A stretch of DNA of 64,000 nt. Origin: Tessaracoccus sp. OS52. GTDB lineage: Bacteria > Actinomycetota > Actinomycetes > Propionibacteriales > Propionibacteriaceae. The position numbers and the translations under genes are program-made. The notes beneath the pieces are model-generated. The model worked only from the letters and a program-made list of their open reading frames with translations. It was not told the DNA's origin and made no database searches. Within the stretch, counting starts at the first letter, position 1, and the number at the start of each line of letters is the position of its first letter. Positions 17,251 through 25,001 of the stretch are shown in pieces. Where the stretch lies: assembly GCF_020687685.1 (NCBI RefSeq), contig NZ_JAJEWM010000002.1, positions 124,001-188,000 on the forward strand, in the 5' to 3' direction.

Positions 17251-18375
17251 TCAACCTGCCAGAGGAAGCCGCCTCAAGATGCCCGTGCGCTTGCGCAGTT
17301 CGCCGGCGATTGCGTCTAGTTCGGAGTGTGTGACTGCGAACATGTTGGGGCGGTTGGGCATCACGAAGAGTTCGAACTGGCTGAGTTCCACCACTGGTTT
17401 GAGGAGGGTCCGTGTGATGAACGGCTCGTTTGCTACGAGAATGAGCTCCGCTTCCACGGCCTTCTCCATGGTGGTGGGGCCGTCGGGCTCGTCCCAACGT
17501 CGGGGGCGGGTAGCTTGGAGGTCGGTCTCGGTGACCACGGCGTAGCCGAAGAGGCCCGCGGTGTTGCCGCCTCCCATTTGCCACAGCAGCACCACGTCTC
17601 CTGGGAGCACTTCCTCCTCGTGGCGGCTGATTGGGAGGATCCATGAGTCGATGCCATCGTTCCAGTCGTCGCGGCAGTTCTCCGCGTAGGTCGATGACAT
17701 CTGGAACAACCAGGTGTAGCCCAGAGGATGCCCGTCGGCGTCGCGCATTCCATTGGACACACGGGTGAGGTCGTGGGCGGCTTGTGTGAGGGTCTCGTTG
17801 GCGCGGATGGTGCGCACGACTTCGTTGGCGTCGAGGTGGTTTTCGGAGCGCCATTGGTCCAGGGCGGCCCGGTTTGCCGATCGCTTACGCGCTGAGGCCT
17901 GGGTGCGGGTGTGGTGCCAGTCGAGGGCGGCTGCCGCGTAGTCGATGACGGCGATGCTTCGGGCCGTGCGGATGGCGTTGAGCGCCGCGGGGACGTGCAC
18001 GCCGCTGTGGAGAAGGTATGCGAACACGAGTGAAGGGCTGCGGTTGATGCCCATGTGGCAGTGGACCAGGACTGTGCTGTCGGGGGATCGAAGCGCCTCA
18101 TCGATCCAGGCGACGGCGGTGTCGAACCAAGCGTTCGGTTTGCGCTGGCCGTCATCGTCGACACCGAGGTGGAGGTATTCAATGTGCGGGGCGTGCTCGG
18201 CGACGACGGCCCGGTCGTCGCGTTCCACCCGGGTGTCGATGATGTGTGTCACGCCCGCGTCGACGAGCTCACGGAGCTGCGTCAAAGCGAGGCCGGTGTA
18301 GCGGGTCTCGAAATCGCCGCCCACGACGATTCGGTCAGTGACGAAGTCAGCGTTAGCGGTAGTGAAGGTGTACAT
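17251..18375 (-). CDS. Dual-specificity phosphatase fused to an EVE/PUA-like domain
   Basis: The protein has 374 residues. Residues 1-155 form a small dual-specificity phosphatase with the P-loop VHCHMGINRSPS (Cys106, Arg112) and a candidate general acid in the GVDDDG loop (72-76). A helical linker (155-215) leads to residues 220-355, which look like an EVE domain of the PUA fold: TWLFQMSS, then WILPISRHEEEVLPGDVVLLW, then GGGNTAGLFGYAVVTE. EVE domains recognise modified bases in DNA or RNA and are frequent in restriction and toxin-antitoxin-like systems. It is downstream of an FHA-like gene on the same strand (76-base gap). The fusion is inferred from motifs; the EVE call is the less certain part. 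Confidence 0.65.
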   Translation of the reverse strand: MYTFTTANADFVTDRIVVGGDFETRYTGLALTQLRELVDAGVTHIIDTRVERDDRAVVAEHAPHIEYLHLGVDDDGQRKPNAWFDTAVAWIDEALRSPDSTVLVHCHMGINRSPSLVFAYLLHSGVHVPAALNAIRTARSIAVIDYAAAALDWHHTRTQASARKRSANRAALDQWRSENHLDANEVVRTIRANETLTQAAHDLTRVSNGMRDADGHPLGYTWLFQMSSTYAENCRDDWNDGIDSWILPISRHEEEVLPGDVVLLWQMGGGNTAGLFGYAVVTETDLQATRPRRWDEPDGPTTMEKAVEAELILVANEPFITRTLLKPVVELSQFELFVMPNRPNMFAVTHSELDAIAGELRKRTGILRRLPLAG

Positions 18376-18451
18376 CAGGGAGTCCTTTCGTGGTCGTTGG
18401 GACCACTGTGCCCGTGTGGCATCGGCAAGCTCCCAGATCCGTAACCCCGGG

Positions 18452-19120
18452 TTACATCCGACCCGGCAGGTCCAGATCGTTCTTCGTCAGCGACCGGGAA
18501 TCCACGAGATAGCGGCCAAGGGCATCCACATCGACCAATGCATGATCACTACGGGCCGCTTGAACCCTCAACCGGTGGACAGTCTGTTTGAGTACCCCCA
18601 CGCTGACTCCCAATTCGGCTGCGGCGGCCTCGTACAGAGCCGACGGGCGCTCCCCGCCACACAGCAAGTGCCGAAACAGCACCGCCATGCGGTACCGCAC
18701 CACGGGCGAGGCATCCTCGATCCAGGAGGGAGACGGGCGCAACGTGCCCGCACCCTTCCCTCTGGGCAACAGTCGCTTGACGCCTTCTGGCAGGGAGACC
18801 GCCAGCAAAGCCGTTAGCCGATCCGGCATCCCAGGCCATGCCGCTTCTGCCGTGTCCCCACGGCTGATCAACACCGCACCGCCCCTGTAGACGGTGGAGT
18901 CCAATGCGTCGGATGTGACGCGCATCTTGTAGCGCGCAAGGTTCGTCAGGATGGCCCCGCTTGGATGCCTGGCGATGGACGCCTGCCGGCGCGACACCCA
19001 GCCCGGCTCGAGGTAGATCTCGGATCCGTGCTCCCGGCCGAGTCGATAGCGCGGAGCAGTCAATGTGCGCTGGAGGACCTGGTCCTCAACCAGGATTTTC
19101 AGCGTCCCCCACGGCGGCAT
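18452..19120 (-). CDS. FHA-like protein with C-terminal helix-turn-helix-like region
   Basis: The protein has 222 residues from the ATG at 19120. Residues 2-85 resemble a forkhead-associated domain: YRLGREHGSEIYL, then VSRRQASIARHPSGAIL, then TNLARYKMRV. This has the GR, SRxH-like (here SRRQ) and N positions of phosphothreonine-binding FHA folds, though His is replaced by Gln. The C-terminal 75 residues (ERPSALYEAAAAELGVSVG, VLKQTVHRLRVQ) look like a helix-turn-helix. With a phosphatase next in the operon, it may read Thr phosphorylation and act on transcription; this is inference. An upstream start at 19273 is possible but the extension looks unlike a protein domain. Confidence 0.55.
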   Translation of the reverse strand: MPPWGTLKILVEDQVLQRTLTAPRYRLGREHGSEIYLEPGWVSRRQASIARHPSGAILTNLARYKMRVTSDALDSTVYRGGAVLISRGDTAEAAWPGMPDRLTALLAVSLPEGVKRLLPRGKGAGTLRPSPSWIEDASPVVRYRMAVLFRHLLCGGERPSALYEAAAAELGVSVGVLKQTVHRLRVQAARSDHALVDVDALGRYLVDSRSLTKNDLDLPGRM

Positions 19121-19255
19121 GAACTCAGTCTGGCATACCGGTTCGCGGACTGCGTGCTGCGCGTCTAACACCTCGATGCTGGCGAGCGCGGTGAATCGGT
19201 GGCGGGATTGGCGGCGGTGGATGCGCCGGCAGTGGGATGGATCGTTTGGGTCTGC

Positions 19256-19376
19256 TGCACGAACCGGTGACATCAGCGTTGCGTGGGGCCACCTCCCCGT
19301 CGCGCATCACGGCCCAAGCATGGTCCTAGGCTCGCCGTGCAGGCGGGTGCGTGAACCCTCAGCGTGCAGGTTCACT
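19256..19376 (+). repeat. Dispersed repeat, copy 1
   Basis: About 115 bases match copy 2 (21789-21905) at roughly three quarters of positions by eye, with shared blocks CATCAGCGTTG, AGCATGG and TCGCCGTGCAGGCGGG. It ends directly against the left end of the IS256-family element. The block CGCC-GTGCA-GGCG can form a small hairpin. It is the non-coding stretch upstream of the FHA-like gene. Function unknown. Confidence 0.7.
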
Positions 19377-20729
19377 CACCGTGGGAACCCCCGGGTCAAG
19401 TCCCGTGTAGTGGTGTAGTGCGGGTTCCTTCGTTTAGGCGGTGAGGGCTAGGGGTTCGGTCACCTCCTCGGTGTTGGTGATGGTGGTGAGGCGGCAGCGT
19501 GCGAGGATGTCGAGGCCGAGGTAGCGGCGGCCTTCTGCCCATTCGTCGGTTTGTTCGGCCAGGACTGCCCCGACGAGGCGGATGATGGCTTCCCGGTTGG
19601 GGAAGATCCCGACGGAGTCGGTGCGGCGGCGGATCTCCCGGTTGAGGCGTTCGGCTGGGTTGTTGGACCAGATCTGGGTCCACACGTCTTTGGGGAAGCC
19701 GGTGAAGGCGAGGACGTCGGCCCGGGCGTGCTCTAGGTGTTCGGCGACGGTGGGGAGCTTCTCTGCCGTGTAGTCCAGCAGCCGGTCGAACTGGGCCTGG
19801 ACGGATGCTGCGTCGGGCTGGTCATAGACCGAATGCAGCATCGCCTTCACCGCCGGCCACATGCTCTTGGGTGTGACGCTCATCAGGTTGGCTGCGTAGT
19901 GGGTTCGGCAGCGCTGCCAACTGGCTCCGGGCAGGTTCGCGCTAATGGCTTCCACCAACCCTGCGTGGGCATCGGAGGTGACCAACCTCACCCCCGCCAG
20001 GCCGCGGGCGACCAGGTCGGCGAAGAACGTGTTCCAAGCGCTTCTGGTTTCGGAGGTGGCGACCTGCAGGCCCAGGACCTCGCGGTGCCCATCCCCGTTG
20101 ACGCCGGTGGCGACCATGGCGACGGCGTTGATCACCCGGCCACCTTCCCGCACTTTCATGGTGAGGGCGTCGGCTGCGACGAACGTGAACGGACCCGCCT
20201 CGCCCAGGGGTCGGTGACGGAACTGGGCGACGTGCTCATCCAGGTCGGCGGCCATGCGGCTCACTTGGGACTTCGACAGGCCGTCGATGCCGAGGGTTTT
20301 GACGAGTTTGTCCATCCGGCGCGTCGAGACGCCGGCGAGGTAGCAGTCGGCGATCACCGTGATCAGTGCGGCTTCGGCTCGTTTACGGCGCTCCAGCAGC
20401 CACTCGGGAAAGTAGGTGCCGGAGCGGAGTTTAGGGACGGCGACATCGACGGTGCCGACGCGGGTATCGAGGGGCCGGTGGCGGTAGCCGTAGCGCTGGG
20501 CCACCCGCCCGGTTGAGGCCTGGCCCCATTCGGCGCCGCAAACCTGGTCGGCGTCGGCGGACAGGAGCTGGTTGATCATGTTCTGCAGCAGGCTGCGCAT
20601 CATGTCCGGCGATGCGTCGGCCAGTAGGTTGCCCAGCACGTGGGCAGGGTCGACAATGTGAGGAGCGGTCATCGTGGCGATGTCCTTTCGAGAGATCTGT
20701 GAGAGGTGAACTCGAAGGATCCCACGGTG
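19377..20729 (-). mobile_element. IS256-family insertion sequence
   Basis: The element is 1353 bases. Perfect 10-base terminal inverted repeats are CACCGTGGGA (19377-19386) and TCCCACGGTG (20720-20729), continuing imperfectly inward for about 15 more bases. It carries one transposase gene. No target-site duplication is visible, so either the ends are a few bases off, or the flanks have been rearranged since insertion. Its right end truncates a gene whose 3' part remains at 20730-20962. Confidence 0.85.
19434..20672 (-). CDS. IS256-family (mutator-type) transposase
   Basis: The protein has 412 residues, full length for the family. The DDE catalytic triad is visible: Asp in FVAADALTMKV near 170, Asp in LVTSDAHAGL near 237, and Glu in ERLNREIRRRT near 348. 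RCRTHYAANLM near 260 is the conserved RxxxH-containing segment. ATG 20672 follows GAAAGGA. The gene is intact, so the element may still be mobile. Confidence 0.93.
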   Translation of the reverse strand: MTAPHIVDPAHVLGNLLADASPDMMRSLLQNMINQLLSADADQVCGAEWGQASTGRVAQRYGYRHRPLDTRVGTVDVAVPKLRSGTYFPEWLLERRKRAEAALITVIADCYLAGVSTRRMDKLVKTLGIDGLSKSQVSRMAADLDEHVAQFRHRPLGEAGPFTFVAADALTMKVREGGRVINAVAMVATGVNGDGHREVLGLQVATSETRSAWNTFFADLVARGLAGVRLVTSDAHAGLVEAISANLPGASWQRCRTHYAANLMSVTPKSMWPAVKAMLHSVYDQPDAASVQAQFDRLLDYTAEKLPTVAEHLEHARADVLAFTGFPKDVWTQIWSNNPAERLNREIRRRTDSVGIFPNREAIIRLVGAVLAEQTDEWAEGRRYLGLDILARCRLTTITNTEEVTEPLALTA

Positions 20730-20962
20730 ACCGCGCTCCCGTCTCTGCCAGCCGCAGCCACCGAGGGCTACACCACTATGAGGGACTCAACTGGAACCGA
20801 ACCCACGACTGGCTCACCACCACACCATGGGCTGTCAGCCACGACTACAACGTGCTGCAGGAGGATCCGAAACATAGCTGGGGCATGTTCAAAGTCTGGC
20901 TCGAACCGGTCGGCCCCAGCATCCGCTCGGCCCAAACAGATCGCGAAGGGAGACAGCCGTGA
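20730..20962 (+). pseudogene. 3' remnant of an unknown gene cut by the IS element
   Basis: The reading frame is open from the IS border to TGA 20960-20962 and ends with about 50 residues that look protein-like (HYEGLNWNRTHDW, VSHDYNVLQED, WGMFKVWLEP), rich in Trp, His and Asp. The TGA overlaps the GTG of the next gene (GTGA), a classic translational-coupling overlap, so this was the first gene of a two-gene operon. No start codon with a ribosome-binding site exists in this frame after the IS, and no 5' half is seen left of the IS. The family is not recognised. Confidence 0.6.
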
Positions 20963-21711
20963 TCATCACCGGCGACCTGTGGCAGCTGCAAAGCATCACC
21001 CACGAAGACTTCGGCCACTTCGGGGATGAACCGGGCTGGCATTTCTGGTCCCCGGAGGTGATGCGCCGCGTCGGCGGAGCTCCAAGCTGCGCAATGCCGA
21101 AAGTGACAGACACCCGCCAACCACACACCCTGCGGCTACGTGCGTGGGGTCCGCTTCTCCCGCTACTTCACTACCACCTCGGATGGCTGCGCGTGGACAT
21201 CGGGCTGGCGCGTTGGGCCCTGGCTGGGTTCGACCCGAACGGGGACCCGACCCTCAACACGGTCAGTGAGTTGTGGGGGCCAGCGTTGCCGGCGTTCACG
21301 TTCTGGTACCTCGGCTCCCCCCACGCCAACGAACACGCCACAGCAACCGTTGCGCTGCAACACCTGCAGGCGGCTCGAGAGGATGCCGCGATGTTCGGCC
21401 CCGACAACTTGCATCTTGGTTGGCACTACCAAGCAGCAGTCGCAGAGCCGGAACGTCGCGCTGAAGAGCTGGCCGTGCTCCAGGTCAACGAGCCGGGCCA
21501 CGCATCCTTGGTGTTGCCGGTGCATCGCGGCTGGTACCGGCTGCTCGAACAGGCCGGGTCGCGGCTGCAACCACTCCCGAACGGGCGTTCCTGGCGGGTG
21601 GACGTCACGATCGTCCCGATTGGGCTCATCGGCCAGTTCCGACGCTCCCGGGACAGCGGCAGATGGTTCCATGGCCGACACCGAGCACACGAACTCGGCT
21701 TCGACGTCTGA
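20959..21711 (+). CDS. Hypothetical protein, second gene of the IS-disrupted operon
   Basis: The protein has 250 residues, is rich in Trp and His (GWHFWSPEVM, LLHYHLGWLRVD, FTFWYLGSPHANEHA) and has no signal peptide, membrane segment or known motif. A helical middle section (about 125-170) is followed by VLQVNEPGHASLVLPVHRGWYRLL. GTG 20959 overlaps the stop of the preceding remnant by four bases. With the upstream gene and its promoter removed by the IS, expression would depend on outward transcription. Dispersed repeat copies lie on both sides of this operon. Function unknown. Confidence 0.6.
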   Translation: MIITGDLWQLQSITHEDFGHFGDEPGWHFWSPEVMRRVGGAPSCAMPKVTDTRQPHTLRLRAWGPLLPLLHYHLGWLRVDIGLARWALAGFDPNGDPTLNTVSELWGPALPAFTFWYLGSPHANEHATATVALQHLQAAREDAAMFGPDNLHLGWHYQAAVAEPERRAEELAVLQVNEPGHASLVLPVHRGWYRLLEQAGSRLQPLPNGRSWRVDVTIVPIGLIGQFRRSRDSGRWFHGRHRAHELGFDV

Positions 21712-21788
21712 TCGGCAACTCTTCTCACGGAGGTTCGGGGTTCCCGTAGCTTAATGTCCCCCCACGCGCCGCCCAGGGACGAGGGTCT

Positions 21789-21930
21789 GCTGCACGGATA
21801 GGTGCCATCAGCGTTGGGTGGGACCACTCCCTGTCGCTCATTAAAGCCCCCAGCATGGGCATAGGTTCGCCGTGCAGGCGGGGACGCGAACGCTTAGCAA
21901 CCGGGCAGCTACGCCGTCACTCCCTCCAGC
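21789..21930 (+). repeat. Dispersed repeat, copy 2
   Basis: This is the fullest copy: GCTGCACG at its left, then CATCAGCGTTG, then TAGGTTCGCCGTGCAGGCGG and CGCGAACGCTTAGCAACCGG. GTTCGC (21867-21872 region) and GCGAAC form an inverted repeat around the CGCC/GGCG hairpin. It fills most of the convergent gap 21712-22020. The right part matches copy 3; the left part matches copy 1. No coding content seen. Confidence 0.7.
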
Positions 21931-22020
21931 CGGAAAGGTTGCCCTCGCACACCGCAGCAACGAGGATGTCGGGGTGTGTGAGTCGGTCGACAGGCAGTCA
22001 GCACGTACTGACAGGCGCGC

Positions 22021-22365
22021 TCACTCCGTGACAGTCTGACTTGGCTCTGCCGTCGCGGGGACTGCAGACCTGGTGACCGCGGAGCTCGTGAGGAGGATGA
22101 GAGCGCCAACTGAGATCGCGAGGGCGGAGACGGCCGTGCCCTCGAATGCGAGGGGATGCTCGAAACACCGGAAATCGGTGGTTCCGTTGGGAAAATAGGT
22201 GCCGTCGGGGCATTCCACGACCCGACGCTGTAGCAGCATCGCTAGGCCTGTGATGAGGCCTATGATGGCTGACGAAAGGCCCACCCAAGTCACTGCGCGG
22301 ACGACCCGAGGCGTCAAGGGAAACCCATCGACTGCAGTGCTCGCGACAGTCTTGGCGTCACTCAT
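22021..22365 (-). CDS. Small membrane protein of unknown function
   Basis: The protein has 114 residues and two transmembrane segments (about 22-45 and 75-97). They flank an outside loop with two cysteines (RRVVECPDGTYFP, DFRCFEHPL) that could form a disulfide. The C-terminal tail is Thr/Pro/Glu-rich. A TAGCGT 12 bases before the ATG suggests leaderless expression and supports the start. No family recognised; neighbours give no functional clue. Confidence 0.55.
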   Translation of the reverse strand: MSDAKTVASTAVDGFPLTPRVVRAVTWVGLSSAIIGLITGLAMLLQRRVVECPDGTYFPNGTTDFRCFEHPLAFEGTAVSALAISVGALILLTSSAVTRSAVPATAEPSQTVTE

Positions 22366-22371
22366 GAGCGG

Positions 22372-22377
22372 ACGCTA
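22372..22377 (-). promoter_or_regulatory. Leaderless -10 element TAGCGT for the small membrane protein
   Basis: On the minus strand TAGCGT begins at 22377, 12 bases before the ATG at 22365; no ribosome-binding site is present. Confidence 0.5.
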
Positions 22378-22496
22378 GCACGCAGGGGCGAGGGGCGAGC
22401 ATCAAACCGACGTGCTGACGACTCGCGGCAACTTCATCCGTGTCACCGACCAGAGCACGAACCCGCGTCGCGGCATGTGCGGTCTTGAGGATCTGT

Positions 22497-22940
22497 TCAA
22501 GCCTCGGAGCGGACATGCGTCTCGAGAGAGGGAGCGTTGATCTTCAGAAGGCGACGCCAAGCAACCGAGACCACAGCACTGATCCCCAAGGCGAGCGGCG
22601 CCATCAGCGCAATCCAGCCGGGACTTCCAAGGACCCACCAGCCGAGCAGTGGCAACGCGGCCGATGCGACGAGAAAGCCAACAGCGAGCCTCGAGGGCGA
22701 GCCCCGTCGAACAGCCGCAGCCAGCAGCAGGACTCCCGCCATTTCCGCCAGGAGCGCCAGAGGCGCATCAAAGTGGCCGTAGCTGGGAAGAATCGGGTCG
22801 AACCAGGAGTGCCTGGTCACCGGCGGATCCGCTCGCAGAGCCGGGTCGATACCCCAGTGCATTTCCATCGTTGGGAGCAGCATCACGCCGACACCTCCGG
22901 TTGCCACGATTAGGGCGATCATGCCCGGCCAGCGCTTCAT
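22497..22940 (-). CDS. Small membrane protein of unknown function
   Basis: The protein has 147 residues with four predicted transmembrane segments (about 6-25, 55-75, 80-100 and 107-127) and a Trp/His-containing loop (MEMHWGIDP, RHSWFDPIL) between the first two. ATG 22940 (MKRWPG) gives a proper positive N-terminus; CAGGAT 12 bases upstream is a weak leaderless -10. No homologous family recognised. It lies behind the other small membrane gene on the same strand, 131 bases away. Confidence 0.55.
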   Translation of the reverse strand: MKRWPGMIALIVATGGVGVMLLPTMEMHWGIDPALRADPPVTRHSWFDPILPSYGHFDAPLALLAEMAGVLLLAAAVRRGSPSRLAVGFLVASAALPLLGWWVLGSPGWIALMAPLALGISAVVSVAWRRLLKINAPSLETHVRSEA

Positions 22941-23265
22941 TGCTCGATCCTGCCACCACGGGCACACCAGCGGGGGTAGCCCTGCATTTCACTAGCTGGA
23001 TGCCCGCTCTAGACGCGGCATTTGCGCGCGTTCGTCGATGCCGCTCGACGGACCGTCGTGGAGGGCACCTTGGGTCGTCTCTGTTCATCAGGAACCTCAC
23101 GGACTCGCTCGGCTCCCTGACGAACACCTCAGGTTGCTCCGACAATGGGGCAGCGAGAGGGGCAACCCAACTTGGAGGCATTGTCGATGGGGCCCGGTTG
23201 GTCCCAAGCGGAAGTCGGGCTCCACCTCAGGGCTGTTGGGACGGCGAGACTGACACACTGGGGGT
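22941..23265. other. Intergenic region, nothing recognised
   Basis: This is a divergent gap of 325 bases between a membrane protein gene and the GNAT gene. Small open frames exist but lack ribosome-binding sites and protein-like composition. A weak CACACT 12 bases before the GNAT ATG is the only promoter-like feature seen. Confidence 0.5.
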
Positions 23266-23817
23266 ATGAGTGCCGCTTACCCACGCAAGACTCAACGTCT
23301 CACCCTGCGCCCTCTTCGCAAGGAAGACATCGACGTGATCCTCGCCTACCGGAACGACCCTGCGGTGGCGCAGTACCAGGACTGGGATCTTCCCGTCACG
23401 CGCGAGCGGGTTGGGCGGAACGTCGAGGCCCACCCAGGCTGGAGTGACATCGTCCCCGGCGAGCCCCGCCAGATCGGGATTGACCTCGATGGCGAACTCA
23501 TCGGAGACCTCTACGTCGGCCTCGATGAGCACGGTGGGGTCGCAGAGATCGGCTTCACCCTTCGGGTCGAGTACCAGGGCTACGGGTACGCGTTCGAGGC
23601 TGCCGCGGCCGTCGTCGGGGATCTGATCGATCGGCTGGGCTGCCACCGCATCTTCGGGCAGCTGTCGCCCGAGAACGAGCGATCAGCAAGGCTGCTGGAA
23701 AAGTTGGGCATGCACGTCGAAACGTTGGCCCCAAAGTCGTACTGGTGCCGCGGCGCCTGGGACGACAATCTGGTGTACGCGATGAGCGATGCAGACTGGC
23801 GCGCCAGACGACCCTGA
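23266..23817 (+). CDS. GNAT-family N-acetyltransferase
   Basis: The protein has 183 residues of the RimJ/RimL-like GNAT type. TQRLTLRPLRKEDID is the usual beta1 start; IGDLYVGLDEHGGVAEIGFTL leads to the acetyl-CoA loop QGYGYAFEA; HRIFGQLSPENERSARLLEKLGM is the conserved C-terminal part. It transfers an acetyl group from acetyl-CoA to an amine, either a protein N-terminus or a small molecule such as an antibiotic; motifs do not tell which. No Shine-Dalgarno sequence precedes the ATG. It is monocistronic in the accessory region. Confidence 0.82.
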   Translation: MSAAYPRKTQRLTLRPLRKEDIDVILAYRNDPAVAQYQDWDLPVTRERVGRNVEAHPGWSDIVPGEPRQIGIDLDGELIGDLYVGLDEHGGVAEIGFTLRVEYQGYGYAFEAAAAVVGDLIDRLGCHRIFGQLSPENERSARLLEKLGMHVETLAPKSYWCRGAWDDNLVYAMSDADWRARRP

Positions 23818-24355
23818 CTTCACGTCCGCCCTGTCTCAGAAGTTCGCCACGCGCAGAACCCCTCTGGGCTGTCCGACATTGCCTACTGGCTACGCGTTGC
23901 ACCTTGAAGCGGAACTCGACCACGTTTCGACAGCCGTAACCATTCCAGCGCTTTGGATTGTCTGGGCCGATGCGCGGGGCTTGGGTTGGCGCGCAGAGTG
24001 GGATCTCTGGGCGCTCGCACATCGGCATGACAGAGCGTTCCCATCGACATGAGCGGGCCGAGGCTGGGCCCAAACAAGGCACTTTGACCCAGACTGATGA
24101 GCCTCGGTTCGCCGTGCAGGCGGGGACATGGACGCTGAGCAGCCGGAGAGCTTCCCAGTCCGGGACCGTTGGCTTATTGACTCTGACTCGCACAGGCAGC
24201 ACCGGCAAGCAAAAAAGGTAGCGTCAGACGTGTCTGGTTGTGCCGATCTGGAAGACCTCGACTTCCGTCCCGGGGCGCAGCGACGCACAAGCACAGCGAG
24301 CGCCCATCTCGTGTCACCGTAGAAGTTGGGTTCTTCCCGTACCCACTCAGATTGG
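23818..24355. other. Long non-coding stretch with repeat copy 3
   Basis: This stretch of 538 bases has no supported gene. It holds dispersed-repeat copy 3 (about 24100-24160). A TAGCGT at 24218-24223 is promoter-like but leads into no gene on the plus strand. The rest shows no recognisable feature. Confidence 0.5.
24100..24160 (+). repeat. Dispersed repeat, copy 3 (core only)
   Basis: The core TCGGTTCGCCGTGCAGGCGG and GGACGCTGAGCAGCCGG match the right part of copy 2 with a few changes; the left 70 bases of the other copies are not recognisable here. It lies in the same orientation as copies 1 and 2, about 300 bases downstream of the GNAT gene. Confidence 0.65.
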
Positions 24356-24608
24356 TCAACGGCGCACCCGGTAGCGCAGGTGGAGCACCCGGTTGCCCTG
24401 AACAACCACGTGTGGGTCCTCCAGCAGGTGCTGCGCGTCGACCGACCCGAAGTAGCGCTTGCCTGACCCAAACACCCCGGGTGCGACGTCCATGCGGACC
24501 TCGTCGATCAGGCCGGCGGCAAGCGCCTGCCCACCGACGTCGCCGGCGGCGAACTCGACGATGCGGTCGCCCGCGAGCTCCTGTGCCTTGTCTTGGAGTC
24601 CCAACTCT
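24356..24608 (-). pseudogene. Dihydrofolate-reductase-like protein, C-terminal half only
   Basis: About 80 residues match the C-terminal half of the RibD_C/dihydrofolate reductase-like family: ELAGDRIVEFAAGDVGGQALA, then GLIDEVRMDVAPGVFG, then GSGKRYFGSVD and the natural end HLRYRVRR. The N-terminal half is missing on this strand. The matching N-terminal half lies head-to-head on the plus strand at 24639-24985, so one gene appears to have been broken by inversion. Confidence 0.7.
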
Positions 24609-24638
24609 TGCGGTTTTCGGCCATCTCAGGGAGGTCCG

Positions 24639-24985
24639 GTATCAGTGGATGGTTTCATTGCGGCTGAGAACGACGACCCCGGTCCGCTGTTCGAGTGGTT
24701 GGTCAGTGGGGATGTGCCGTTGGACGACGGCGGCGTACTGAAGGTGTCGCAGGCGTCCTACGACCATATCCGGCCCTACTGGGACCAGGTCGGGGTGACA
24801 ATCACCGGCCGCCACGTCTTCGACATCACGGACGGCTGGGACGGGACGCCGCCAAGCGGGATAGACCACGTCGTCGTCGTGACGCACCGGCCGGCGCCCG
24901 AGGGCTGGGATCCCCGAAGCGCCGTTCCAACTTCGTCGACAGCATCGAAGCAGCCGTGACACTGGCGGCACAACGCCCCACGGCA
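24639..24985 (+). pseudogene. Dihydrofolate-reductase-like protein, N-terminal half, frameshifted
   Basis: The frame starts inside the conserved SVDGFIAAENDD segment, without a start codon, and continues with LFEWLVSGD, VTITGRHVFDITDGW and DHVVVVTHR. After GWDP the frame slips. Two single-base insertions (near 24916 and 24929) restore the expected FVDSIEAAV. The sequence stops matching about 24980, where it meets the truncated AraC gene. Non-functional remnant. Confidence 0.7.
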
Positions 24986-25001
24986 TACACGGCCCTCGGG
25001 G

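Noticed and set aside
23789-24052. Short open frames between the GNAT gene and repeat copy 3
   Set aside because: No ribosome-binding sites, overlapping frames on both strands and no protein-like composition.
19256-24160. Integron attC sites for the dispersed repeat copies
   Set aside because: The RYYYAAC and GTTRRRY core sites are not present in the right places and no integrase is seen, though a cassette-like spacing remains.
24642-25001. C-terminal continuation of the AraC frame down to 24642
   Set aside because: Homology stops at 25002; the rest is antisense to the reductase fragment, so it is accidental read-through.
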